Below the pieces are notes generated by a model, which was not told the origin of the DNA, did not search any database, and saw only the letters and a program-made list of their open reading frames with translations. A stretch of 34,222 nucleotides of DNA from Pseudomonadales bacterium. GTDB taxonomy: Bacteria; Pseudomonadota; Gammaproteobacteria; Pseudomonadales; Azotimanducaceae. The position numbers were made by a program, and so were the translations under genes. The stretch covers positions 25,128 to 59,349 of the forward strand of contig JANQYP010000054.1 in assembly GCA_030728785.1 (NCBI GenBank), written 5' to 3'. Of the stretch, positions 1 to 10,411 are shown one piece after another (position 1 is the first letter of the stretch; each line of letters opens with the position of its first letter).

Positions 1-103
1 AACAGCCAGTAGTTGTTAACAGCCAATAGTTGTCTGGGTTGGCCGGCAGATACTCAGCCTCGATGGCACCTTCGAAGCTGGGCTCGGTTGGTTTTCGACG
101 CCT

Positions 104-1597
104 TCAGGCTGGACCCGCGGGACTGCGAACCCGCGCCACTGCCTGCAGCCAGCCTTGGTAAAGTGCCTCGCTGCGCCCTTGCGTCATCACCGGCAGGAAG
201 GCCCGCTCCTGCTGCCACTGGCTGGCCAGGGCGGCGGGCGAAGCGTATATGCCCATCTGCAGTCCCGCCAAATAAGCTGCACCCAGGGCCGTGGTTTCTG
301 TTACCAGTGGCCGGTGCACCGGAATCCGCACCAGGTCGGCCAGGCACTGGGCGACCCAGGCGTTTGCGACCATGCCGCCATCAACTCGCAGTGTCGTGGG
401 CCTGACACCGTCACCGGCCATGGCATCCATCAGGTCTCGAGTCTGGTAACACACGGACTGCAGGGTCGCCGTGACAATATCTTCGATCCCCGTATCACGG
501 GTCAGACCCAGAATGGCGCCGCGGGCGTTGGCATCCCAGTAAGGCGCCCCAAGTCCGGTGAAGGCCGGTACCAGGTATACACCCCGAGCATCGGGGTGGG
601 CAGTGGCAATGGCCTCGGTCTCCGCTGCGTGTTTGATCAGGCCAATGCCGTCGCGCAGCCACTGCACGGCAGCACCGGCGACAAAAATACTGCCTTCAAG
701 ACCATAGGTCACCTCACCCTGCAACCGGTAACCCACGGTAGTGAGTAATTTGCTGCTGGAAGTCACTGCCTGCTTACCTGTATTCATAATGACAAAACAG
801 CCCGTGCCATAGGTGCTTTTAGTCATGCCTGGCTCAAAACAACACTGCCCTATCAAAGCCGCCTGTTGATCTCCGGCCATACCGGCAACAGGAATAGCGG
901 CGCCCAGCAGTGCCGGCAGGGTCACACCAAAGTCTGCGGCACAGTCTTGCACTTCTGGCAGCAAGGCTGCAGGAATGTCCAACAGCGCCAGCAATTCCTT
1001 GTCCCAGACCTGCTCATGAATATTGAACAACAGGGTCCGCGAGGCATTGGTGGCATCGGTTTTGTGGGACTGGCCACCGGTCAGGCGCCACAGCAGAAAG
1101 CTGTCGACAGTGCCGAACGCCAGCTCACCGCGTTCGGCCCTGGCCCTGACGCCTGCTACATTATCGAGAATCCATTTGACCTTGGTGCCGGAGAAATAGG
1201 GGTCCAGCAGCAAGCCCGTCTTTTTGGTCACACTCGGCTCCAGACCGGCAGCCCGGAGCGAGTCGCAGTAGTCGGCCGTGCGCCGATCCTGCCAGACAAT
1301 GGCGTTATATACCGGCGCACCCGTGGCCCGATCCCAGATAATGGTGGTCTCCCGCTGATTGGTGATGCCAATGGCAGTCACCTGGTCGGCGCTAATGCCC
1401 GCTGTCCTGACAGCTTCTTGTGCCACCTGCAGGGTGCTCGACCAGATTTCTTCGGGATCATGCTCAACCCAGCCGTCCTGCGGAAAGTATTGGCTGAACT
1501 CCTGCTGGGCCACCGCCAGAATACGCGAGGCAGCATCGAACACAATGGCCCGAGAGCTGGTGGTACCCTGATCGATCGCCAGAATAAACGCTGCCAT
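104..1597 (-). CDS. glpK: Glycerol kinase
   Basis: FGGY kinase signature [21 protein letters not shown]; full-length ~497 aa; ATG at 1597 preceded by a GGAG-type SD is preferred over the ORF-track start at 1615. Confidence 0.96.
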   Translation of the reverse strand: MAAFILAIDQGTTSSRAIVFDAASRILAVAQQEFSQYFPQDGWVEHDPEEIWSSTLQVAQEAVRTAGISADQVTAIGITNQRETTIIWDRATGAPVYNAIVWQDRRTADYCDSLRAAGLEPSVTKKTGLLLDPYFSGTKVKWILDNVAGVRARAERGELAFGTVDSFLLWRLTGGQSHKTDATNASRTLLFNIHEQVWDKELLALLDIPAALLPEVQDCAADFGVTLPALLGAAIPVAGMAGDQQAALIGQCCFEPGMTKSTYGTGCFVIMNTGKQAVTSSSKLLTTVGYRLQGEVTYGLEGSIFVAGAAVQWLRDGIGLIKHAAETEAIATAHPDARGVYLVPAFTGLGAPYWDANARGAILGLTRDTGIEDIVTATLQSVCYQTRDLMDAMAGDGVRPTTLRVDGGMVANAWVAQCLADLVRIPVHRPLVTETTALGAAYLAGLQMGIYASPAALASQWQQERAFLPVMTQGRSEALYQGWLQAVARVRSPAGPA

Positions 1598-1924
1598 ACA
1601 TTCCACTCCAGGCATAAGGTGTTTTGCCGCCGAACAAAAGCCACAAAGCCATTGCTGCCGGCGGCGGCCCTGCCCGCCACACTGGCTGCGGCAGGTATCA
1701 AGGAGCCATACTGTGGGCTAAACGGGCAAAACTTTCAATCTGCCTGCGCCGGCAAGGGCGGCAAGCAGCCCTGAAGACAGGGCCCCAGGTAATCAGTACC
1801 GCTTATACTCAAGCATCAAAATCCGGCCGCCAGCCGTCAGGACTTGTAACTGCCGATCATATAGGTGCAGAATAGCCCCTCCTGAAAACAAGCCATAATG
1901 ATCAAAGAATTCTGGAGGGCACAT

Positions 1925-3112
1925 ATGCGCGACGTAGTGATAGTAGACAGTGTAAGAACCGGGTTGGCCAAATCCTTCCGTGGTACCTTTAATTTGACCC
2001 GACCTGATGACATGCTGGCACATTGCATCGATTCACTCCTGGCCCGTAACAGCAAACTTGACCCAGCTGAAGTCGAGGACGTGATTGTTGGTGCTGCAAG
2101 CCAGACCGGTGAACAGGGCGGCAATATTGCCCGTCTCGCCGTCATTTTGTCCCGGCTGCCAGTCACCACCTCCGGCACCACCATCAGCCGCGCCTGCTCC
2201 TCAGGCCTGAACTCCATCGCCATGGCTGCGACCCAGATCGCCAGTGGCTACTCAGAAGTCATGATCGCCGGTGGTGTTGAGTCAATTTCTTCCGGCCAGC
2301 GCCAGACACCGGGAAAGTCTGACCCACATCCCACTATCAAAACAATTTCACCGCACATTTTTATGCCCATGGGTAACACGGCTGAAGTTGTGGCTAATCG
2401 CTACAACATCACTCGCGAGGCTCAGGATGAGTTTTCCTACCAGTCTCAGATGCGCACTGCAGCCGCCCAGAAAGCCGGCCTGTTTACGGATGAAATTGTG
2501 CCAATGAAAACCAAATGGGCACAAGTCATCAACAAGGAAACCAAAGAAACCGCCATTGTTGATGGTGTCTGTGACCGTGACGAATGCAACCGTGCCGACA
2601 CCACCCTCGAAGGTCTGGCAAAACTCAAGCCCGTGTTTGACGAGAACGGTTCTGTGACTGCCGGTAACGCTTCACAGCTGTCTGACGGCGCCTCCATGAC
2701 CCTGGTCATGAGTGCCGAGCGCGCAGCCCAACTGGGTCTTGAGCCCTTGGCTTATTTCCGCGGCTGGACTGTTGCCGGCTGCGAGCCTGATGAGATGGGT
2801 ATTGGCCCGGTATTCGCCATTCCCAAGCTGCTGAAAACAGCAGGTCTGACCATTCAGGACATTGACCTGGTTGAACTGAACGAAGCCTTTGCTTCACAGT
2901 GCCTGTACTCACGGGACTTTTTGGGCATAGATCCGGAGAAGTACAATGTCAACGGCGGTTCCATCTCCATTGGCCACCCCTTCGGCATGACCGGCTCACG
3001 TCTGACTGGCCATATTCTTCGCGAACTCAAGCGTCGCGAGCAGAAATGGGGCATTGTCAGCATGTGTATTGGTGGTGGTATGGGTGCTGCGGGTCTGTTC
3101 GAGGCTTGCTAG
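1925..3112 (+). CDS. Acetyl-CoA C-acyltransferase (thiolase)
   Basis: N-terminal [20 protein letters not shown], active-site region [11 protein letters not shown]-terminal [16 protein letters not shown] and [15 protein letters not shown] ggaggg at 1914-1919 supports ATG at 1925. Confidence 0.95.
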   Translation: MRDVVIVDSVRTGLAKSFRGTFNLTRPDDMLAHCIDSLLARNSKLDPAEVEDVIVGAASQTGEQGGNIARLAVILSRLPVTTSGTTISRACSSGLNSIAMAATQIASGYSEVMIAGGVESISSGQRQTPGKSDPHPTIKTISPHIFMPMGNTAEVVANRYNITREAQDEFSYQSQMRTAAAQKAGLFTDEIVPMKTKWAQVINKETKETAIVDGVCDRDECNRADTTLEGLAKLKPVFDENGSVTAGNASQLSDGASMTLVMSAERAAQLGLEPLAYFRGWTVAGCEPDEMGIGPVFAIPKLLKTAGLTIQDIDLVELNEAFASQCLYSRDFLGIDPEKYNVNGGSISIGHPFGMTGSRLTGHILRELKRREQKWGIVSMCIGGGMGAAGLFEAC

Positions 3113-3211
3113 TTGGGGAAGCCTGCGCCAATACCTGACATGGCATGCAGGCACAGGCCCCCTAAGGGCCTGACCTGAATACAAGACCAAAGCAAAACCA
3201 AAGCAAGACCC

Positions 3212-3242
3212 AAAAAGAGCCTCTGATGAGGCTCTTTTTTTT
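3212..3242 (+). terminator. Rho-independent terminator downstream of the thiolase gene
   Basis: aaaaagagcctc-tgat-gaggctctttttttt: 12-bp perfect stem, 4-nt loop, T-run; may also work in the reverse direction because of the A-run. Confidence 0.93.
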
Positions 3243-3307
3243 AGCTGTGACCAGGCAATCGAAGCGCTTGCAACACTGCGCCCCTATGCTACCAGCACTT
3301 GAGCCTG

Positions 3308-4168
3308 TTACCAGCGCTTCAGCACCGCCTGCAGGGACTCAATAAAGGCCAGTGGCTGGTCCAGAAACAGGTGATGCTGGGCATCTTCCAGGCGGGTCAC
3401 TTCCAGTGCGGGATTCAGGTGTTGCATATACTCAGCACTTTGAGCACTAAAAGACTCGCTCTGGGCGCCGTAGATCAGCGCCAGCCGGGCGTTGACCGCC
3501 TGTAGATCAGCAGCACTGTCTGTACCCTTGACCATGCGCGCACTCAATTCTTCATCAAACTTCCAAAGCCAGCCTTCGTCATCAAACTCGACGGAATGGC
3601 GGGCAATATGGTCGACGATATACTGGTTGGCACACTGCTGGGGTGGCTGCAGGCGAAACCGCGACATGGCCACCTCGCGCGTGGGATAGACCTTCGGGCG
3701 TCCCAGCCGGGGAATGTCACGGTCGGGGTCACGAATTTCATCAGGGTGGCGAACCCCTGAATCTACCAGCACCAATCCCTTGAAGCGACCCGCTGCCACA
3801 GCCATGGTCCGCAACGCCATGATGCCACCAAAACTGTGGGCGACGAGGATGGTGTCGGTGGGCATCTGCAGGGCATCGGCGACGGCAATAATCTCTTTGG
3901 CGTAGGTGTCGGCGTTGTAGCTATCGCGATGATCACTGTCACCCATACCCGACAGGTCCAGGGCACCCACCTGGTAGCTGTCCTTAAAGGCCGGGGCGAT
4001 AAAGTCCCACCAGTGTGCATGGGCGTTATGGCCGTGGACAAACAGCAGACCCGGCTTGCCGGGTTCGCTCCAGTGCAGATAGTTGATATCACAACCCTCA
4101 ACCGTCAGCCTGGCAGACTTGGGCACAGTCTCGATTGCTGCCCAGAACCATGGGGGTGCCTCTGCCAT
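3308..4168 (-). CDS. Alpha/beta hydrolase
   Basis: LLFVHGHNAHAHWW oxyanion region, nucleophile elbow VAHSFGGIMAL, C-terminal histidine region DAQHHLFLDQP. Confidence 0.9.
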   Translation of the reverse strand: MAEAPPWFWAAIETVPKSARLTVEGCDINYLHWSEPGKPGLLFVHGHNAHAHWWDFIAPAFKDSYQVGALDLSGMGDSDHRDSYNADTYAKEIIAVADALQMPTDTILVAHSFGGIMALRTMAVAAGRFKGLVLVDSGVRHPDEIRDPDRDIPRLGRPKVYPTREVAMSRFRLQPPQQCANQYIVDHIARHSVEFDDEGWLWKFDEELSARMVKGTDSAADLQAVNARLALIYGAQSESFSAQSAEYMQHLNPALEVTRLEDAQHHLFLDQPLAFIESLQAVLKRW

Positions 4169-4266
4169 TCGCTTTACTCCTGTGCTGGTTGTCCTGCCGC
4201 TGCTGGTGCTGCCGGTCCTGCGGTTGCGCTCCGCCGTGTTACTTTGGTCATTAAAAGCCCGTGGCC

Positions 4267-5400
4267 TCAGGCCACCTGAGCGTATTTGCGCAGGTGGTAG
4301 TCGGCATTGCCAAACAGGGTATCAATGGTCGTCAGGCGCTTGAAATAATGGCCGATGCTCATCTCTTCGGTCATACCCATGCCACCATGTAATTGAATGG
4401 CATTTTCACCCACAAACCGCCCGCTTTTGCCCACCTGCACCTTCAGTGCCGAAACCGCCTTGCGAGCAGCCTGGTCATAACCTTCATCAAGGCGCATGGC
4501 CGCCATGTAGAGCAACGACTTACTCTGCTCATGCTCCATGAACATATCCACCATACGATGCTGCAGCACCTGGAATTTGCCGATCGGCTGCCCAAACTGC
4601 TCGCGGGTCTTACAATATTCAACCGTCGCCTTATAGGCCACCTCCATGGCACCAACAGCCTCAGCGCCGACGGCCATAATGGCGTAGTCAATGACGGTCT
4701 GCAGCAGGGTCAGGCCCTCATCAACAGTGCCCAACACCGCTGCGGCATCGAGGCTGACATCGGTGAAAGTGAACTCGGCAGCCCGACCACCATCAACGGT
4801 GGCATAGTCGCGACGACTGACACCAGCGGCATTGGCAGCCACCAGGAACAGGGTAATACCCGCGGCATCACGCTGGGCGCCACTGGTACGTGCCGGCACA
4901 ACAACCAGCTGGGCGGAAGGACCACCGAGTACCACACCTTTAAAGCCATTCAGGCGATAGCCGCTGCCGACGGCCGTGGCGGTAGTCGTCACATCGTTGA
5001 GGTTGAAGCGCGCCTGAGGCTCCACAAAGGCCAGTGCCGCCAAGCAGTTACCGGCAATAATATCCGCCAGCGGGCCTTCTTTATGGGCGCTGCTGCCGCC
5101 CAGCTCAAGGCACTTGCCAGCCAGCAAAACCGTTGACAAATAGGGCTCAACCACCAGACCTTTACCAAAAGCCTCCATCAGGATCATGGTGTCGATGGGG
5201 CCACCACCAATGCCACCAACCTCTTCCGCAAACGGCAACGCCAGCCAGCCCAGATCAGCAAATTGCCGCCAGATAGCGGCGCTGAAACCCGTATCACTCT
5301 TGATGATTTTCTGCCGCAGGGCAAATTCGTAATCGTTCTGCATAAATCGCTGGACGCTATCCTGAAGCAGCACCTGCTCATCCGATAATGAAAAATCCAT
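4267..5400 (-). CDS. Acyl-CoA dehydrogenase family protein
   Basis: MDFSLSDEQVLLQDSVQRF N-terminus, YCKTREQFGQPIGKFQVLQHRMVDM, C-terminal LHGGMGMTEEMSIGHYFKRL. Confidence 0.94.
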   Translation of the reverse strand: MDFSLSDEQVLLQDSVQRFMQNDYEFALRQKIIKSDTGFSAAIWRQFADLGWLALPFAEEVGGIGGGPIDTMILMEAFGKGLVVEPYLSTVLLAGKCLELGGSSAHKEGPLADIIAGNCLAALAFVEPQARFNLNDVTTTATAVGSGYRLNGFKGVVLGGPSAQLVVVPARTSGAQRDAAGITLFLVAANAAGVSRRDYATVDGGRAAEFTFTDVSLDAAAVLGTVDEGLTLLQTVIDYAIMAVGAEAVGAMEVAYKATVEYCKTREQFGQPIGKFQVLQHRMVDMFMEHEQSKSLLYMAAMRLDEGYDQAARKAVSALKVQVGKSGRFVGENAIQLHGGMGMTEEMSIGHYFKRLTTIDTLFGNADYHLRKYAQVA

Positions 5401-5631
5401 AGTTTCCGCCTTCGTTCATCAAGTAGTGGAGTGTGACAGCGCAGGGCCGGCTGGCGAATGACAGCCAGCCAACTGGGCACCACCGGGAAAGCCGTGATCA
5501 TAGGGTTTGTTATGCCGGTTTTCAAGGAAACCGCGGGCTTCCCTTGACCCGCTTTGGCGCCTCACCTATGCTCTGCCTCGAACATCAGGCCGAGTGCGCC
5601 AGCCGAGTATGCCGCAGCAGCAATCAGGCTG

Positions 5632-5654
5632 GGCCTGCATCCCGGATGCAGGCC
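5632..5654. repeat. Near-perfect palindrome / hairpin
   Basis: ggcctgcatcc-c-ggatgcaggcc: 11-bp arms around a single base, in the divergent intergenic region. Confidence 0.75.
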
Positions 5655-5724
5655 AGGGAATGTAACGCGAGGGATAAGCGGCGCTGCAGACCGCACTGAC
5701 CAGTCACTTTCAAGATTACTTTTC

Positions 5725-5856
5725 AGGCAAAACTTCGGGCACAACTTCAGGCAGAACTTTAGACAACTACTTAAACAACCCCTAGAGACAACCCTTTAGA
5801 ACACACTTTAGAAAACTCTTTAGACAACCCTTTAGACAACCCTTTAGAAAACCTCA
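5725..5856 (+). repeat. 12-bp-period tandem repeat (degenerate minisatellite, about 11 units)
   Basis: Successive units such as aggcaaaacttc / gggcacaacttc / aggcagaacttt / agacaactactt ... tagaacacactt / tagaaaactctt / tagacaaccctt / tagacaaccctt / tagaaaacctca, with one 1-nt register slip near 5785. Confidence 0.88.
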
Positions 5857-5875
5857 CAGAAGACAAGGGAACACC

Positions 5876-6115
5876 ATGAGCACACCCGTAATAGCCCAGA
5901 AAACCCCATACGGCATTGATGTCGAAGCCGGCAAATCCTATTTCTGGTGTGCCTGCGGCAAAAGCGCCAAGCAGCCATTTTGTGATGGGTCTCATGCGGA
6001 CACCACCTTCAAGCCCGTAAAATACGCCGCGACAGAATCCCGCAAGGTGTTTTTCTGCGGCTGCAAACACAGTAACAAACAGCCGCTCTGTGATGGCTCA
6101 CACAATACGTTGTAA
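5876..6115 (+). CDS. Double CDGSH iron-sulfur domain protein
   Basis: 79 aa with two CDGSH fingers: CACGKSAKQPFCDGSH and CGCKHSNKQPLCDGSH. Confidence 0.95.
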   Translation: MSTPVIAQKTPYGIDVEAGKSYFWCACGKSAKQPFCDGSHADTTFKPVKYAATESRKVFFCGCKHSNKQPLCDGSHNTL

Positions 6116-6247
6116 GGTGTGTTGAAAGTTCAATTGTAACGCCGAGTGCCGCACAAGCCTTATGGGCCGGCGCACAGCAACCAGGACCAGCGCCAAGGCG
6201 CTGGTATTGCTATCAATCTCCCGGGCTTGCCCGCGCAGTGACATCCT

Positions 6248-8983
6248 ATGAAAATTGGTCGATCGCCCAAATGGCAGCATGAAGATCCCAAGGTCAGGCT
6301 GAAGGCTCTTGCTGATCCCCTGCTTGAACAACTGACAATCGCCAGCCTGGCCAATGACGACCCAGACCTGGATGTCCGGGCTGCCGCCATTGCCCGCCTT
6401 GATGATGTTCAGCAACTACTCAGTTTCAGCACCGGCAGTGGCCCCGCGGCAATTGCCGAGGCTGCTGTCAGCCGCCTGGCGGACATCTACTCAACAGCCA
6501 GCGAGTTGCCTGCCCAAGCCTTGCCCAGGGCCCTGCTGATGGCCATTGCCTGCGCGGCTGAAAACACCGAACTGCGCCTTGCCAGTGTCAGCCGCATCGA
6601 CACCGAAACCGACCTGCTGAGCCTGCTGGCCACCGACAACCACTCCAAAGTCTGGCAGCAGTGCGCCAGGCAACTGACCAACGCCGAGGCCCTGGAACAG
6701 GTCCATAAAGACTTCCAGTCGCGGGACAAAAATGTGGTGCACATCGTCAAAGACAAGTTGCAACAACAACAGGATAGTCGCCAGGCTGCAGAGCAGCGTA
6801 TGCACCATTGCCAGACCACCGCAGCGGCGCTGATCAGCCTGGCCAACAGCGAATTTATCGGTGACTACACGCGCCGCTTCAAACATCTGCAAAGCCAGTG
6901 GCAACTGCTCATCAACACCGGCCTGCCTGCCGATTTCAGCCCCGCCCTGCACACGGAGGCCGACGCAGCTATGGCCCGCAGCCAGGCCCTGATTGAAGAT
7001 CGCCAGGCGCAACAGGCACAGCAGCAGCTGGCCGCGCAACAGATCGTCGAAACGCTGGAGGGTCTGGCCACTGACCTGCTGGCGACCCCGGTACGCCTTG
7101 CGGAAGTGGCAGCCAGCATCAAGACCGCCGAAGCCCAATGGCCAGCCACAGGGCAGGCTGAAGATCCACTGGCAAGCCGTTACCAGCAGACCCTGCCGAC
7201 CTTACAGGCACTGGCCACCGCCTTCAGTCACTACCAGGTATTAACCGGTCTGGATTCAAACAGCGCCATGGCGACGCGCACCGCCGCGGCCGCCAACATT
7301 CACTGGCCGGAAGGTTTTGCCCAGCCAGCGGACCTGGCTGAGCGCTTAAGCCAACTGGCTGCCAGTAATGCTGCCGAGCAACAACAGCAGGCGCGTCATG
7401 CCGCCGACCTGGCGGCTCTCGACAAACAACTCGCCGACCTTGCGACCCAGCTTGAAGGCGGCCACCTGAAGCCAGCAACCCGCTTACATAGCACCATCAA
7501 CAAGAAATTGGAAACCCTCAAACAGGCTGGCGTCAGCCCAGGTGCCATCCATACACGGGCAGAACAACAATTACAGTCTGAGGCGAAACTGGCGGAACTG
7601 CGCGACTGGCAGGGTTTTGCCACCAATCCAAAACGCCTGGAACTCTGCGAAACCATGGAGCACCTGCGGGATGATGCCGGCATAACCCCCGAAGAAAAAG
7701 CCAAGGCCATCAAGGAGATGCAGGAGCAGTGGAAAACCCTCGGCTCATCTGATTCGCGCGAAGGCCAGAAACTCTGGTCAAGATTCAAGCGCGCCAGCGA
7801 CGCCGCCTATGAACCCTGTGCGGCCTTCTTCAAGCAACAGCGCGCTACCCGCGAGTTGAACTTAAAAAACAAGCTGTCCATCTGCGACTCACTGGAATTG
7901 TTTGAAAAGGACAACAACTGGGACAGCGCCGACTGGAAAGCGGTGAATGACATCATCAGCAAAGCCCAGAACCAATGGCGCGACTATAACGACATTCCAC
8001 GCCACAAGTACAAGAAACTGCAACAACGTTTTGTCGATATTATTGACACTCTGCGAGCGCGGATCAGCGCTGAGCAGGGGCGCAACCATGAACTCAAACG
8101 CACCCTGATCCAGCACCTTGAAACGCTGATGGCAAACGCCGCACCGGCGGCGGAACTGGTTGAAGCCACTAAACGCGCCCAGCGCGAATGGCAACAGATT
8201 GGCATCTGCGAACGCCGTGTCGACCAGAAACTCTGGAAACAGTTCAGAACCCAGTGTGACGCCGTGTTTGAGCGTCGTGACGCCGCCGTCACGGAAACCA
8301 AACAGGTCGTCAATGCCGCGCGCCAGCAGGCCCAGCAGATCTGCGGGCAAATGCAACAGGCCATCCGCGACGACAGCATAGACCGGGCCCAGATCCAGCA
8401 ACTGCAGGCGGCCTTTCGCCAGGTAGATCTGGATCACGCTGACACCAAACTGCGCAAGGACTTTGACAACCTGTGCAAACAAGCCAACCAGACCATCAAG
8501 GCGCGCGGCGTCACCCAGGTGAAGGCAGCCATTGCCGAACTGCGCCGCCGCGCCCACCTGTGCCAGCAACTTGAGCAAGCCGGCAGCGACCCACAGGCAA
8601 TCCTGGCCCAATGGGACAGCGACACAGAACTGCCCGCTGACTGGCAAACAAGGATTGATGCGCGCCGCACTCAGGCCGAAAGCCTCGAGCGGGCGCAGGG
8701 CCCGGCCCTGGCGAACAACCTTGAACAAGCGGAAATGCTCTGTGTACGCCTGGAAATACTGGCCGGCCTCGAGTCACCGCCAGCCGCCCAACAGCGGCGC
8801 ATGCAGTATCAGGTGGCACGGCTGAACCGAGAGTTGTCTCAGGGCATCAAGGAAACTCGCACACCCGATGAACAGCTGCGTGAAATCCAGATCGACTGGT
8901 ATTGCCTGGGCGGCCTGCCTGAGGATGCTGCAGAACTGTATCGGCGCTTCAGCCAGGCTGAGGCCAAGCTTGGTTTCGCCTGA
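6248..8983 (+). CDS. DUF349 domain-containing protein
   Basis: 911 aa, helical, with repeated W-Q/E-R/K...LW.RF/QF...D..F blocks (e.g. EQWKTLGSSDSREGQKLWSRFKRASDAAYEPC, REWQQIGICERRVDQKLWKQFRTQCDAVFERRD) typical of DUF349 repeats. Confidence 0.85.
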   Translation: MKIGRSPKWQHEDPKVRLKALADPLLEQLTIASLANDDPDLDVRAAAIARLDDVQQLLSFSTGSGPAAIAEAAVSRLADIYSTASELPAQALPRALLMAIACAAENTELRLASVSRIDTETDLLSLLATDNHSKVWQQCARQLTNAEALEQVHKDFQSRDKNVVHIVKDKLQQQQDSRQAAEQRMHHCQTTAAALISLANSEFIGDYTRRFKHLQSQWQLLINTGLPADFSPALHTEADAAMARSQALIEDRQAQQAQQQLAAQQIVETLEGLATDLLATPVRLAEVAASIKTAEAQWPATGQAEDPLASRYQQTLPTLQALATAFSHYQVLTGLDSNSAMATRTAAAANIHWPEGFAQPADLAERLSQLAASNAAEQQQQARHAADLAALDKQLADLATQLEGGHLKPATRLHSTINKKLETLKQAGVSPGAIHTRAEQQLQSEAKLAELRDWQGFATNPKRLELCETMEHLRDDAGITPEEKAKAIKEMQEQWKTLGSSDSREGQKLWSRFKRASDAAYEPCAAFFKQQRATRELNLKNKLSICDSLELFEKDNNWDSADWKAVNDIISKAQNQWRDYNDIPRHKYKKLQQRFVDIIDTLRARISAEQGRNHELKRTLIQHLETLMANAAPAAELVEATKRAQREWQQIGICERRVDQKLWKQFRTQCDAVFERRDAAVTETKQVVNAARQQAQQICGQMQQAIRDDSIDRAQIQQLQAAFRQVDLDHADTKLRKDFDNLCKQANQTIKARGVTQVKAAIAELRRRAHLCQQLEQAGSDPQAILAQWDSDTELPADWQTRIDARRTQAESLERAQGPALANNLEQAEMLCVRLEILAGLESPPAAQQRRMQYQVARLNRELSQGIKETRTPDEQLREIQIDWYCLGGLPEDAAELYRRFSQAEAKLGFA

Positions 8984-9010
8984 GGCGTCTGGCCAAGAGC
9001 CAGTGGCATC

Positions 9011-10411
9011 CTAGGGGAACGCCAAAACCACACTGGCGCCACCCAGGTTCGACTGCTGAATGTGCATTTCACCACCATAACGGCTGAGAATCTCCTCTAC
9101 CACGGCCAGGCCAATGCCCTGGCCGGCTTGTTGCGAGTCAAGCCGTGCGCCCCGGTCCAGCACCCGACGCCGGTGGGCAGCATCAATACCCGGACCGTCA
9201 TCATCCACCGTAATCAGCAAACCGCTGGCGGCGTCAGGCTGGCCAATCACCAGCCGTACCTGCCGGCGGCCATATTTGCAGGCGTTGTCCAGCAGGTTAC
9301 CTAACACCTCCATCAGGTCGCGCTCATCGCCAAAAAATGTGCCGCTGACACGGCTGGCATCTACCACCACACCTTTGTCGCGATACACCTTGTGCATGGC
9401 GTCAACCAGCTGGGCGGCCAGGGGTTTGACATCAATGGGGGTCTTAATGGGGCTTGCAGAAGAGGCCACCGCGCGCTCCAGCTGATAGGCAATAATGGCG
9501 TCCATACGCGCCACCTGCTGCTCGACGGTCTGCTGCATGGCGCGGATACCCTTGCCATCAGCAGCATAATCGAGGGCATTTGCAGCGCCATGGAGAATCG
9601 CCAGAGGTGTCTTCAGGCTATGGGCCAGGTCACTCATGGTGGTGCGATAGCGCTCGCGCTGGCGGCGTTCACTGGACAGCAGCAGGTTGAGGTTGCGGGT
9701 AACACCTTCAATCTCGGCCGGATAGACTCCGTCAAGCAGCTCTCGGCGACCGTCTTCGATGGCCTTCAGGTCCAGCGCCAGGGCTCGCAGGGGCGCCAGC
9801 CCCCAACTCATCACCAGCCATTGCAGCACCACCAGCACCAACACAACCGCCAACAACCAGCCCCACAGGTTGTTGCGGAAACTGCGAATCTCACCATTAA
9901 ATGTCGTCATGGATTGCAGCACGACAAAATTCAGCGGCAGCTGGGCCGTATCGGCTTTCTGCCACAGAACTTTGTAGGTCTTATAGAACAGGGCTTCAGT
10001 CGCCAACTGCGGTCCGGTCGCTCGAGGCAGGCGCCCGAACCTGTCACTGCCGGGCTGCAGGTCACGCCAGAGTGCCACGGGCAGACTACCCTCGAGGCGC
10101 AGGTTGAGTGCCGAAGGGCTGCGCCAGAGTTCCACGCCGGCGCTGTCAAGCACCAGGCCATACAGGCCCGAACCCGGATTATTAAAGCCTGGCTCCTGCA
10201 TGGTTTCAGGCAGGACAGGACTGGCATTCTCCACCTCGGTCACCGCCAGCAGGCCATAGATATGAATCAGCAGACGCTCCGCGACGCCCTGCTCGGCGCT
10301 GCGCTCAAAGGCCTGGTCGATCACCAGGCCCATGAGGCCGAGGAACAGCAACAACACCAGGGTTGCGGTCACCAGCAACCGACCGCGCAGGGAGAAGCGC
10401 CGAGAAGCCAT
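9011..10411 (-). CDS. Sensor histidine kinase (PhoQ-like)
   Basis: Two TM segments, H-box DLAHSLKTPLAILHGAANAL, N-box LGNLLDNACKYG, G boxes DDDGPGID and GQGIGLAVVEEI; overlaps the response regulator stop (TGATG). Confidence 0.94.
   Translation of the reverse strand: MASRRFSLRGRLLVTATLVLLLFLGLMGLVIDQAFERSAEQGVAERLLIHIYGLLAVTEVENASPVLPETMQEPGFNNPGSGLYGLVLDSAGVELWRSPSALNLRLEGSLPVALWRDLQPGSDRFGRLPRATGPQLATEALFYKTYKVLWQKADTAQLPLNFVVLQSMTTFNGEIRSFRNNLWGWLLAVVLVLVVLQWLVMSWGLAPLRALALDLKAIEDGRRELLDGVYPAEIEGVTRNLNLLLSSERRQRERYRTTMSDLAHSLKTPLAILHGAANALDYAADGKGIRAMQQTVEQQVARMDAIIAYQLERAVASSASPIKTPIDVKPLAAQLVDAMHKVYRDKGVVVDASRVSGTFFGDERDLMEVLGNLLDNACKYGRRQVRLVIGQPDAASGLLITVDDDGPGIDAAHRRRVLDRGARLDSQQAGQGIGLAVVEEILSRYGGEMHIQQSNLGGASVVLAFP

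Noticed and set aside
866-1774. 302-aa plus-strand ORF opposite glpK
   Set aside because: Antisense to glpK, no domain features.
5725-5856. CRISPR array
   Set aside because: Repeats are contiguous 12-bp units with no spacers and no cas genes nearby.
7889-8728. 279-aa minus-strand ORF inside the DUF349 gene
   Set aside because: Antisense shadow of a strong CDS; no recognisable domain.
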